A DNA stretch of 51,484 bases from Pseudocalidococcus azoricus BACA0444 (lineage in GTDB: Bacteria > Cyanobacteriota > Cyanobacteriia > Thermosynechococcales > Thermosynechococcaceae): NCBI RefSeq assembly GCF_031729055.1, contig NZ_JAVMIP010000022.1:1-51484 (forward strand), given 5' to 3'. Under the pieces are notes generated by a model. It searched no databases. It was not told the DNA's origin and saw nothing but the letters and a program-made list of their open reading frames with translations. Positions 25,969 to 34,251 of this stretch are shown here, piece by piece (position 1 is the first letter of the stretch; the number at the start of each line of letters is the position of its first letter). Both the position numbers and the translations under genes were made by a program.

Positions 25969-26929
25969 CCCACTCCACCTCTGATGGCTTAATTGCCAAA
26001 AGCAGTACCGCAGACTGGGGCCTGGAAGATGTTGTGGCAGCCCTGAGCCAATCCCCCACGGATCAGCCCCTCACTACAGCCTCTCGGAACACTTCTATCC
26101 CTTACCCTCACGGGAACGACTGACAACCATTGTCCATAGTCTGCGGGCGGCCCTATTCCCCCGGCACTTTGGCGATCCTGAACTGTCCGATGAAACCACC
26201 CACTACTTTGTCGGCAATACCCTGGATAAAACCCTCAATTTTTTGAAAGTCCAGATTCAACGAGAACTCTGGCTCCAACAGCAGTATCGAGATGATCTTA
26301 ACTATACCGAAGCCACGATTAACCATCTGTCTGTTGAACTGACGCGCCAATTTGCCAAAACCTTACCTGGGATTAAATTTATCCTCGATTCCGATGTTAA
26401 TGCAGCCTATTTAGGGGATCCAGCAGCCCAATCTACTAGTGAGGTGCTGTTCTGTTATCCCGGTATTGCAGCGATCACTTTCCATCGCCTAGCCCATGCC
26501 CTCTACCGACTGGAATTACCTCTGTTAGCCCGGATTATTGCCGAGGTGAGCCATTCCGAAACGGGAATTGATATTCACCCTGGAGCCACCATTGGCCGGA
26601 GTTTTTTTATTGATCACGGTACGGGGGTTGTGATTGGTGAAACCTGTGTGATTGGGGATCGGGTGCGGATTTACCAGGCCGTGACCCTAGGGGCAAAAAG
26701 TTTTCCCAGGGATGAAACCGGGGCATTGATTAAGGGCCAGGCCCGACATCCAGTGATTGAAGATGATGTCGTCATTTATTCGGGAGCCACGGTTTTAGGC
26801 CGAATCACCATTGGCAAAGGCTCCACCATTGGCGGGAATGTCTGGCTAACGAAAGATGTGCCTCCCGGTAGCTTCATTTCCCAGGCCCGAATCCGCTCCG
26901 ATAGCTTTGAAAACGGCGGTGGCATATAG
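25965..26929 (+). pseudogene. srpH: Serine O-acetyltransferase (SrpH/EpsC-like) with a one-base frameshift
   Basis: Full length would be about 320 residues, normal for the cyanobacterial SrpH form. The start ATG overlaps cysK's stop, and its frame ([20 protein letters not shown]...) runs until TGA at 26121. A second frame carries the rest: HYSLSEHFYPLPSRERLTTI, the helical region, then the hexapeptide beta-helix with GIDIHPGATIGRSFFIDHGTG, the catalytic histidines and VTLGAKSFPRD. The switch is needed near the CCCC run at 26067-26070, where one extra C would restore one reading frame. From an internal TTG at 26243 a 228-residue product could still be made with the whole catalytic domain. The case is either a real lesion, a slippage site or a base-call error. 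Confidence 0.85.
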
Positions 26930-26952
26930 ACCTGTAAATACGTCAGGTTTTT
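26930..26952 (+). terminator. Weak hairpin between srpH and srpI
   Basis: A 5-base stem ACCTG/CAGGT (26930-26934 with 26944-26948) is followed by TTTTG. It is weak and may only partly separate the cysteine-synthesis genes from the encapsulin pair. Confidence 0.35.
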
Positions 26953-27026
26953 GTATTTATTACTCTGATCTTGAATTTGGCTTAAAATTAATTTCAGATC
27001 AATCGAACTTTCACTGAGGAAATTTC

Positions 27027-27956
27027 ATGACTTTTAGCGCATCTGATGCACCCCAATTAGCGTTGGGGGATGTTGCGGCACGCCAGTTAGCCAATGCCAC
27101 TAAAACTATTCCCCAACTGGAAACGATTTCCCCGCGGTGGTTAGTCCGACTTCTCCATTGGTTACCCGTAGAAGCAGGAATCTATCGAGTCAACCAAGTC
27201 CGGGATGCCTCGGAAATTGAGGTAGCCTGCTCTAGTCGCGATGAGGCCGATGTACCCGAAACCTTTGTCGATTACATCGAGAACCCAAGGGAGTACTTTC
27301 TCAGTGCCGTTAATGCCGTGGTGGATGTTCATACCCGGATTTCTGACCTTTACAGCAGCCCCCATAACCAAATTCGTGAGCAACTGCGCTTGACGATTGA
27401 GATCATGAAAGAGCGGCAAGAAAATGAACTGATCAACAATCCTGAATATGGCCTGCTCAACAACGTAGCTCCCAGCCAAATCGTTCAGCCCCGCGGAGCC
27501 GCCCCCACTCCCGATGATTTAGATGAACTGCTGACCAAAGTCTGGAAAGAACCCGGCTTTTTCTTGGCCCATCCCCAAACCATTGCTGCTTTTGGCCGGG
27601 AATGTACGCGTCGGGGTGTGCCGCCTGCAACTATTTCCTTGTTTGGAACGCCGTTTATTACCTGGCGGGGTGTCCCCTTAATTCCCTCCGATAAAGTGGC
27701 CGTAGTCAAAGGCAAGTCGAAGATTATCCTGTTGCGGGTTGGTGAAAGTCGCCAAGGGGTTGTTGGTTTGTATCAACCGAATTTACCCGGTGAACAAGGG
27801 ATGGGCCTCTCGGTGCGGTTTATGGGGATCAATCGCAAAGCCCTGGCCAGCTATTTGGTTTCCCTCTATTGCTCTTTGGCTGTCTTGACCGATGATGCCT
27901 TGGCAGTGTTAGACAACGTGGATGTGACCCAGTACCATACCTACCGCTATGAGTAA
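27027..27956 (+). CDS. srpI: Family 2A encapsulin shell protein (SrpI-like)
   Basis: This 309-residue HK97-fold shell protein of encapsulin family 2A is the type first seen as the abundant sulfur-starvation protein SrpI of Synechococcus PCC 7942. Family members assemble as 60-subunit (T=1) cages. Evidence: length, the N-terminal arm (about 1-45, LGDVAARQLANATKTIPQL), the IENPREYFLSAVNAVVDVHT helix, the E-loop region with NNPEYGLLNNV, and the C-terminal QGMGLSVRFMGINRKALASY block. No cyclic-nucleotide-binding insert is present, which excludes family 2B. GAGGA precedes the ATG by eight bases. Its end overlaps the desulfurase start by eight bases (27949-27956), so shell and cargo are translationally coupled. 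Confidence 0.88.
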   Translation: MTFSASDAPQLALGDVAARQLANATKTIPQLETISPRWLVRLLHWLPVEAGIYRVNQVRDASEIEVACSSRDEADVPETFVDYIENPREYFLSAVNAVVDVHTRISDLYSSPHNQIREQLRLTIEIMKERQENELINNPEYGLLNNVAPSQIVQPRGAAPTPDDLDELLTKVWKEPGFFLAHPQTIAAFGRECTRRGVPPATISLFGTPFITWRGVPLIPSDKVAVVKGKSKIILLRVGESRQGVVGLYQPNLPGEQGMGLSVRFMGINRKALASYLVSLYCSLAVLTDDALAVLDNVDVTQYHTYRYE

Positions 27957-30186
27957 TCCCAGTTCGTTTCCCAGTATCCAGGCCCTGGCTAGTGCCGCCC
28001 AACCGGCTTTTAGTTCTAGTCAACTCACCTCAAATTCTTTGCCTGATCCCCTATTTAATGAGGCGGCCTTAGAACAGTTGGTCAATGCGGTAGTGCAGGA
28101 TCTAAATCAGGTGTTAGCGGTTTCGCTGCAAGAGACTCCCACTCCGGATGCTGTTCCGGGTATTTCCAATCCCGCAGTCCCAGGCCTGCCAAGTCCATCC
28201 ACGACATTACCCACACCGGCTTCGATTTCGGAAGTTCCTAATCCCAGTGGTGTGCGGCCGAGTGCCGGAGTGGTTCCAGGCCTGGTTAATCCAGCGGGGT
28301 CAACTCTGAGTTCCGGAACAATTCCAGTGGCTTCAAAAAATCCCACGGGCGAAATTCCTAGTGCTGGTTCAGTGCCAGGGTTAACGAATCCTACGGGGGC
28401 AATTCTCAGTTCAGCGGCGGTTCCCGGTGTTCCCAATCCCAGCAGTGCAATTCCCACGCCCTCGACTAACCTACCCACGGGGGGACTGATTGCACCAGAG
28501 TTGATTCCCGCGATTCCCAATTCACCTGTGGACGCACCCACCCCAGACTCGTTGCCCAGTATTGCTAATCCAGTGGAGGCAATTCTAGGCGTTCCCAATC
28601 CATCGGGTTCAATTCCGAGTTCAACTGTAGGGCTAAATATTCCAAGTTCGCCGGGGCCTGGGATTGCGGAGTTAACGCCCCCAGTCTTTCACCCCGATTT
28701 ACAGACTCTCCCGGTTGCTGGTATTTCCCATGGCCTGGAGCCGATTTCCAGTGTGCCGCCTATCCCCACTACCCCATCCCCGCCCCAAATTCCCCAGGCC
28801 CCGCCCACTTCTTTTGAAACCGGGTTTGCCTTTATTGATGAGCAGCAACATTTAGTCCCATTGACCCAAGCGTTCAATCCCCAATACTTGCAAGCCCATC
28901 CCGGCCATGATTTTCCGTTGACAGTGCCGCAACTGGTGGGGCCACGGGTCGGTTCAAGTGTTGGTTTTGATCTCCATGCTGTCCGGCAAGATTTCCCAAT
29001 TCTCCAAGAGAAAGTTCACGGTCGGCCCTTAATTTGGTTTGACAATGCTGCCACCACCCATAAACCCAAAGCGGTGATTGATCGCCTGACCTACTACTAC
29101 GAGCATGAAAACTCCAATGTCCACCGGGCTGCCCACGAATTAGCGGCGCGCTCCACTGATGCCTACGAAAAATCACGGGAACAGGTACGGCGGTTTCTCA
29201 ATGCCTCGTCCACGAATGAGATTGTCTTTGTTCGGGGGACGACCGAAGCGATTAACCTCGTGGCCAAAAGTTGGGGTTCCCAAAATGTCCAGCAAGGCGA
29301 TGAAATTGTTCTTACCCATCTGGAGCACCATGCCAATATTGTTCCCTGGCAACAACTCTGTGCCGAAAAAGGGGCGCGCTTGCGGGTCGTTCCGGTGGAT
29401 GATCATGGGCAAGTTCGGCTGGATGAGTATCAAAAACTCCTGAGTGACCGGACAAAAATCGTGGCGTTTACCCATGTTTCCAATGCCTTAGGTACTGTCA
29501 CCCCGGCTGCGGAAATGATCGCCCTCGCCCACCGTTATGGGGCCAAAGTTCTCTTGGATGGGGCGCAATCGGTTTCCCACATGGCCATTGATGTCCAGGC
29601 CTTGGATTGTGATTGGTTTGTCTTTTCTGGTCACAAAGTCTTTGGGCCGACGGGGATTGGCGTGGTCTATGGCAAAGAAGATTTGCTCAATGCCACACTA
29701 CCCTGGCAGACCGGCGGCAACATGATCGTGGATGTCACCTTTGAGAAAACTGTCTATCAACCGGCTCCGGCCCGTTTTGAAGCGGGGACTGGGAATATTG
29801 CCGATGCGGTGGGCCTGGGGGCCGCCTTGGAATATGTCCAAAAGATTGGCCTGGAGTCCATTTGCCGTTATGAGCATGAGCTTTTGGTTTATGGGACGGC
29901 TCTGTTGCAAGAAATTCCTGGCCTGCGCTTGATTGGGACGGCTCCGGAAAAAGCGGCGGTGTTGTCTTTTGTCTTAGAGGGCCACAGTCCGGAAGCAGTG
30001 GGTACTGCCTTGAATCAAGAGGGAATCGCGGTGCGGGCCGGTCATCATTGCGCTCAACCGATTTTGCGGCGCTTTGGCCTGGAAGCCACGGTGCGTCCCT
30101 CTCTTGCTTTCTACAACACCCACGGGGAACTGGAAGCCCTCACTGCTGCCTTAAGACGGATTCAAGCTGGGGTGGCGGCTAAGTAG
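27949..30186 (+). CDS. Encapsulin-associated cysteine desulfurase (SufS-type) with long repetitive N-terminal tail
   Basis: This 745-residue PLP enzyme would take sulfur from cysteine as a persulfide. The C-terminal catalytic domain (about 338-745) has the group II SufS/CsdA features: WFDNAATTHKPKAVIDRL, LEHHANIVPW, SGHKVFGPTGIGVVYG (Lys563) and RAGHHCAQPILRRFG (Cys701). Residues 1-337 are a low-complexity tail rich in Pro, Ser, Gly and Asn. It repeats VPG-x-x-NP and VPNPSG-like units about ten times (for example near 70, 78, 96, 109, 142, 158, 203 and 214). In family 2A encapsulins a similar disordered tail loads the desulfurase into the shell. The tail's codon use looks like the rest of the gene. 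The stop is overlapped by the convergent DUF442 gene. Confidence 0.9.
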   Translation: MSNPSSFPSIQALASAAQPAFSSSQLTSNSLPDPLFNEAALEQLVNAVVQDLNQVLAVSLQETPTPDAVPGISNPAVPGLPSPSTTLPTPASISEVPNPSGVRPSAGVVPGLVNPAGSTLSSGTIPVASKNPTGEIPSAGSVPGLTNPTGAILSSAAVPGVPNPSSAIPTPSTNLPTGGLIAPELIPAIPNSPVDAPTPDSLPSIANPVEAILGVPNPSGSIPSSTVGLNIPSSPGPGIAELTPPVFHPDLQTLPVAGISHGLEPISSVPPIPTTPSPPQIPQAPPTSFETGFAFIDEQQHLVPLTQAFNPQYLQAHPGHDFPLTVPQLVGPRVGSSVGFDLHAVRQDFPILQEKVHGRPLIWFDNAATTHKPKAVIDRLTYYYEHENSNVHRAAHELAARSTDAYEKSREQVRRFLNASSTNEIVFVRGTTEAINLVAKSWGSQNVQQGDEIVLTHLEHHANIVPWQQLCAEKGARLRVVPVDDHGQVRLDEYQKLLSDRTKIVAFTHVSNALGTVTPAAEMIALAHRYGAKVLLDGAQSVSHMAIDVQALDCDWFVFSGHKVFGPTGIGVVYGKEDLLNATLPWQTGGNMIVDVTFEKTVYQPAPARFEAGTGNIADAVGLGAALEYVQKIGLESICRYEHELLVYGTALLQEIPGLRLIGTAPEKAAVLSFVLEGHSPEAVGTALNQEGIAVRAGHHCAQPILRRFGLEATVRPSLAFYNTHGELEALTAALRRIQAGVAAK

Positions 30187-30602
30187 TGATTTAAAAATTG
30201 CTGGAGTTGGGGCTGTTGTAGGCTAATGCCAAGTTCTTGGGCTTTTTGGAACACCTCATTATGGCCAAGATTTTCTTCAATTGCTAAGGCTATTAAGGCC
30301 ACGACACCAGCCCTCGCTCCAGCCGCACAGTGAATCAAGATGGGTTTCGGTAATGTTTGGATTGCGCCTAAAACCGCTTCAATGGCCTGAGGGTCTGCTT
30401 TGGTTGGACTCAGAGGAAGATGGCGATACTCCAGGCCTGCTTCAGCCACCAACGCATCTTCATTTACTAAAAAGCCTTTCTCTAAGGGAGAACGCAAATT
30501 AATTACCGATTGATAGCCCTGAGCCATCAAACCTTGAAAATCCAAAGCATGGAGTTGATCAGCCGCTGCGTAGTTTTGAGCAATTTTCTTAATCGAAGTC
30601 AT
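30162..30602 (-). CDS. DUF442/Blh-type phosphatase-sulfurtransferase-like protein, copy 1
   Basis: This 146-residue PTP/rhodanese-like domain (DUF442, often annotated as beta-lactamase hydrolase-like or TIGR01244 sulfurtransferase) has the active-site loop LIHCAAGARAGVVAL, a CX4R arrangement seen in this family, and the preceding LRSPLEKGFLVNEDAL. The family often occurs with sulfide oxidation genes, so a role in persulfide handling is attractive next to a desulfurase, but its chemistry is not settled. Its 3' end overlaps the desulfurase stop by 25 bases on the opposite strand. It is a tandem duplicate of the gene at 30675-31115. Confidence 0.85.
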   Translation of the reverse strand: MTSIKKIAQNYAAADQLHALDFQGLMAQGYQSVINLRSPLEKGFLVNEDALVAEAGLEYRHLPLSPTKADPQAIEAVLGAIQTLPKPILIHCAAGARAGVVALIALAIEENLGHNEVFQKAQELGISLQQPQLQQFLNHYLAATPA

Positions 30603-30674
30603 AAATACCCCTAAAAGACGATCGATAAACTGTACTATTTAATCTTATCGCAGGCCTGGTCACGTTTGACTGGT

Positions 30675-31115
30675 TCAAGCCGAGGTGGTTAGGAAGTTAT
30701 GGCTTAAAAATAACTTGAGGTGGGGCTGTTCCAGGCTAATTCCCAGTTCTTCGGCTTTTTGCACGATTTCGTCATGGCTGAGACCCTCTTGAATCCCCAA
30801 GGCAATCAAGGCTAAAGCACTACCCCTGGCTCCAGCACCGCAGTGAAAGACAATCGGTTTGGGTAACTTTTGGACCTCAGCTAGAATAGCCTCAATTCCC
30901 CGATCCTCTGCAATTTCTGAATTGAGGGAAAGATGCCGATACTCCAGGCCAACTTCAGCCACCAGATCAGCCTCATTCTCTAAAAAACCGTTTTCTCCAA
31001 CAGAGCGGAGGTTGATCACAGACTGATACCCCTGCTCCACCAGCTTTTGAAAATCCGTAGCATTGGGTTGGTCGGCCCCAGCGTAGTCTTGATTAATTTT
31101 CTTGATCGAAATCAT
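30675..31115 (-). CDS. DUF442/Blh-type protein, copy 2
   Basis: This 146-residue paralogue of copy 1 has identical length and the active-site loop VFHCGAGARGSALAL. Matching blocks include GYQSVINLRS, VGLEYRHL-type text and ELGISL. The duplication extends into the intergenic DNA: CTAAAAGACGATCGATAAAC upstream of both genes (30611-30630 and 31124-31143) and GGTTCAAGCCG around both 3' ends. The repeat unit was therefore about 513 bases and copied gene plus leader. Both copies keep the catalytic Cys and Arg. Confidence 0.85.
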   Translation of the reverse strand: MISIKKINQDYAGADQPNATDFQKLVEQGYQSVINLRSVGENGFLENEADLVAEVGLEYRHLSLNSEIAEDRGIEAILAEVQKLPKPIVFHCGAGARGSALALIALGIQEGLSHDEIVQKAEELGISLEQPHLKLFLSHNFLTTSA

Positions 31116-31188
31116 AAATACTCCTAAAAGACGATCGATAAACCGTACTATTTGATCTTACAACAAGGCCTGATCCCCTTTGATCGGT

Positions 31189-31285
31189 TCAAGCCGAAGT
31201 GGTTGTGAAGTTATGACTTAAAAATGACTTGAGATAGGGTTGCTCTAGGTTAGTTCCCAGTGCTTGGTTTTTTGGCGCAATCTTC
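31189..31285 (-). pseudogene. Third DUF442 copy, 3' end only
   Basis: The stretch matches the 3' ends of copies 1 and 2: GGTTCAAGCCGAAGTGGTTG, then an AAGTTATGACTTAAAAATGA block and TTCCCAGTGCTTGG in place of TTCCCAGTTCTTCGG. Homology stops at about 31285, four bases before a family B repeat begins. Only the last ~32 codons remain. Confidence 0.8.
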
Positions 31286-31288
31286 TTA

Positions 31289-31391
31289 TATAGCGTTACG
31301 TAGACTGTTCTGAGAGAGTAGAAATCTTAAAGACTGCCCATAAATAATTTTTCTGACTTATCCTTGTCTACCCTAAATGAGTAGCGCTATA
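31289..31391 (+). repeat. MITE-like repeat family B, complete copy
   Basis: 103 bases with inverted ends TATAGCGTTAC and GTAGCGCTATA (one mismatch). It begins right where the third DUF442 copy is cut, so insertion or a deletion starting at the element removed the rest. Confidence 0.8.
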
Positions 31392-31478
31392 GCGGTTCAA
31401 ATCAGCGGCGATAATAGTCTTAAATTCAGCATTAGTGGTGCTCGACCGTCTGCCGCATTTAATTGGAATAGTTTGACT

Positions 31479-31991
31479 TCATTTTTGTCTGACATATGGT
31501 AGCAAGTGCATCATGTAATCCCGTTTTCCAATTGGCACACCAGCCATACGAAGAATGTTGTAAGCCGTAACCATATGAAAGTAGAAGTTGGGAATCAAAA
31601 AATCATTCACATAGGCACTACCAGATAATTCGGCATAGAGTCCCTGCCCCAAGTCAATATGTGTAACCTCATCTAGCTTTTCGTCTTCAACGCTCAAGTC
31701 CGCTAGGAGCTTTTTGGTATTTGATATGTGTGCAGATGCTTGCTGAAGAGATAGAACATCTGGATCTAGATTATCCATCGGTTTACCGTCACACCACAGA
31801 GCAAAGTTGCGGGGCTGATTGCAGGTGAACACAATCTGTGTGCCAAAGGGAAGCATATCTGCCGTAATGCGTGTTTGTAGGAAAGAGTCGTTGTCACCAA
31901 AATGGGACTGAGCTGACATCAAGAGGTAATCAAGAGTCGCTAATCGGCTTTGGAAAAGGTTTTGGAGAGAAGCTATACTCTGACTTTGCAT
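31479..31991 (-). CDS. DUF1993 family protein (DinB-like fold)
   Basis: This 170-residue protein matches the DUF1993 family, which adopts a four-helix DinB/YfiT-type bundle. Recognisable parts are MLPFGTQIVFTCNQPRNFAL near residue 50, LPNFYFHMVTAYNILR-like text (here LIPNFYFHMVTAYNILR) near 145, and the C-terminal GVPIGKRDYMMHL. The ATG at 31991 has GAGGG eight bases upstream and begins with the usual family start; a longer frame to 32096 adds residues without homology. Function unknown. Confidence 0.8.
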   Translation of the reverse strand: MQSQSIASLQNLFQSRLATLDYLLMSAQSHFGDNDSFLQTRITADMLPFGTQIVFTCNQPRNFALWCDGKPMDNLDPDVLSLQQASAHISNTKKLLADLSVEDEKLDEVTHIDLGQGLYAELSGSAYVNDFLIPNFYFHMVTAYNILRMAGVPIGKRDYMMHLLPYVRQK

Positions 31992-32300
31992 TTTGTAATC
32001 CCTCAAGACCCTCTTCATGAAGCATAGCGTTATCTGCGACAGCTTGCCGCCTGACAGTTGCATTGAGCGGTATAAACTAAGTTTTGATTTCATCAAAGCA
32101 TTGTATATTAGTCTGTTTTTATTGGCGAGAATGATTAATGATTGTCAGCTTATCTAGAAAATAGCTATTCATTCAGCGTGGATTTAAGTCAGAACTTGTA
32201 CGACAACAAATAAGTGCTTACTTGATCTCAAAAATCATTTCTGTTTGCTATATATGTCGAGAGTCTTGATATTTTTTGTGACTACAAACCTATCTCCCAC
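31992..32300. other. AT-rich gap with repeat family C copy 2
   Basis: No gene is visible. It contains the repeat at 32224-32253 and the 3' flank of murJ; no clear terminator is seen. Confidence 0.5.
32224..32253 (+). repeat. Short repeat family C, copy 2
   Basis: Matches 23734-23763 at 26 of 30 bases (shared CTGTTTGCTATAT end). It sits about 50 bases downstream of murJ on the opposite strand. Confidence 0.5.
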
Positions 32301-33983
32301 TCACCCATTCCTACGCCAATTTGAGGGAAGAAATCGGTAGAGCTTGGCTAAGAAAAAATCCAGTTCTGTCAGCTTCATTGGCCAAATCATTAACCCAAAC
32401 ACAACTACTCCCGCCAGGCCAGCCACTGCTAGCTGCATCAACTGGTTCACTAACCCCTCAGTTCCCATAACTCCCTTCAACCCTTGCAATGCTCCCCAAC
32501 AGGCTCCACCACTAGCCACACTGGCCAACGCCACCCCCCCCAAGGGACAAAGCAAATCTCGCCAAGGTAAGCCCCCCAGTCGCCGTTGCAATATCCACAG
32601 TAACGCCAGAAATGAGAGCAGATTTACCCCTACGGTAGCCATAGCCAGGCCGGGTGCGCCAAAGGAGCGAGTAAAGAAGAAGTTAAAACCAAAATTAAAA
32701 GCGAGGCCCCAGAGGGTAATTTTGAGGGGCGTATTACCATCTCCCAGGCCATAAAACACCCGGACTAGAACATCTCGGGCCAAATAGGCAAACATCCCCA
32801 CCGCATACACCAGCAACAGGGCAGCAACCAAACGGGAGGCGGCAAAGTCAAAGGCATACCGTTCATAAATAACCCGCACCGTGGGCAATGCTAAGGCCGC
32901 CATCCAGGCCCCCACTGGCATCATACTTAGGGCTGTTAAGACTAAGCTTTGGCGAATGCGTTGTTTCAGTTCCGGCCAATCAGGAGGAGCTGCCAACCGG
33001 GAGAAAATGGGCATATAGGGAACTAAAATTACATTGGACAAAATTCCTAAGGGCGTGAGAAACAATAATTGGGCATATCCCAAGGCTGAGGCGGCCCCGG
33101 TCGGTAACTGTGAGGCAAAAAAGAGACTGATATAGACGCTGATCAATAACATCCCCGATGAGAGGGTTGCTGGCACCATTAACCGCCCCAATTCCCTCAC
33201 TTCTGGTTGATTAAAGTCGAACCGCAGTCGGAGTCGTCCCATTCCCGCTTGCCACTGGGCCGGAATTTGGACAAACCATTGCAACAGCCCCCCGGCCAAC
33301 GTCCCCCAGGCCAAGACCGCTGGCCCGTAAATATGGCTAAAGAACCAAATGCCAATGATCACTGTGACGCTGGACAGTAAGGGGCTTACGGAAGGCAACC
33401 AATACTGATCTGCGGCATTGAGAGTCCCAAAACCAATCCCAATCAACCCCGATAAGACCGCCAAGGGAGCCATGATTTGGAACTGCTCAGTGGCTATGGC
33501 CTGAATGTCTGGGGAAGCACCGGGAGCAATGATCTGAATCAGGGGCCTGGCAAATAGGATCAATAGTCCTGTCAAAATTAATAAGAGTCCACCCACTAAG
33601 GTTGTGACTGTTTCTACCAAGGGAGCCGCTTTTTCCTTGGGATGCTTGAGGACAACGCTAATAATCGAACTGTGAAACGGGCCGTTGATCCCACCTAGAA
33701 GGACAAATAAAAATCCCGGAATTACATAGGCGTAGTTATAGGCATCCACCGCGGCCCCAACTCCAAATTCAGCGGCAATGGCCTGTTGACGAACTAAACC
33801 AGCCAGCTTACTAATCAGGGTGGCGATGGCAACAATTGTGGCAATGGTCGCTAAAGACCGCACAGGTTTGGATGGATGGGTCGGAGTCGGCTGGGTTCCC
33901 AAATCCGTTGAGGTTATTCCGTCAGGATTGTCTGTTGAATTTGAGTCTTCAGGGGAGGGGGAAGGATCTGTTTTTTCCTTCAT
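32301..33983 (-). CDS. murJ: Lipid II flippase MurJ (MviN family)
   Basis: This polytopic MOP-superfamily protein flips lipid II across the cytoplasmic membrane for peptidoglycan synthesis. The ATG at 33983 gives 560 residues; a TTG at 34007 adds eight. A 45-residue Pro/Ser/Thr-rich cytosolic leader precedes about 14 hydrophobic helices. Family text includes LVRQQAIAAEFGVGAAVDAY, LVPYMPIFSRLA, and FYGLGDGNTPLKITLWGLAF, as in cyanobacterial MurJ. Arginine positions in the first helix region (KLAGLVRQ) match the substrate cavity of the family. Confidence 0.92.
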   Translation of the reverse strand: MKEKTDPSPSPEDSNSTDNPDGITSTDLGTQPTPTHPSKPVRSLATIATIVAIATLISKLAGLVRQQAIAAEFGVGAAVDAYNYAYVIPGFLFVLLGGINGPFHSSIISVVLKHPKEKAAPLVETVTTLVGGLLLILTGLLILFARPLIQIIAPGASPDIQAIATEQFQIMAPLAVLSGLIGIGFGTLNAADQYWLPSVSPLLSSVTVIIGIWFFSHIYGPAVLAWGTLAGGLLQWFVQIPAQWQAGMGRLRLRFDFNQPEVRELGRLMVPATLSSGMLLISVYISLFFASQLPTGAASALGYAQLLFLTPLGILSNVILVPYMPIFSRLAAPPDWPELKQRIRQSLVLTALSMMPVGAWMAALALPTVRVIYERYAFDFAASRLVAALLLVYAVGMFAYLARDVLVRVFYGLGDGNTPLKITLWGLAFNFGFNFFFTRSFGAPGLAMATVGVNLLSFLALLWILQRRLGGLPWRDLLCPLGGVALASVASGGACWGALQGLKGVMGTEGLVNQLMQLAVAGLAGVVVFGLMIWPMKLTELDFFLAKLYRFLPSNWRRNG

Positions 33984-34169
33984 GGGGTACAGCCAAGGCC
34001 GGAGCAAAGAGCAATAAAATCATACCCCGTTGTGTTGAGTTGTCAGGTTTTGAGTGGAAGGAGGCTGAATTCCCCTCGGCCTGGCCAAAAAGTCTGTCAT
34101 CAGCCTGCCTTACTCCCCGAAATAAGTTGGTCACATTTGTTACGCGTCTACGCTACAATCATAATCCAC

Positions 34170-34251
34170 GGGCGAGTGGCGAAATTGGTAGACGCGCTAG
34201 ACTCAAAATCTTGTTCCGCGAGGAGTGTCGGTTCGAGTCCGACCTCGCCCA
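34170..34251 (+). tRNA. tRNA-Leu (anticodon CAA)
   Basis: Acceptor stem GGGCGAG/CTCGCCC (34170-34176 with 34244-34250), D-arm GAAATTGGTAGACGC, anticodon loop CTCAAAA giving CAA, a long variable arm (class II) and T-arm GTCGGTTCGAGTCCGAC. Discriminator A at 34251; CCA is not encoded. It reads UUG codons. Integrase remnants follow it on the same strand. Confidence 0.95.

Noticed and set aside
28107..28598. Long antisense frame in the desulfurase tail
   Set aside because: Composition mirrors the repetitive sense strand; it is a shadow of the Pro/Asn repeats.
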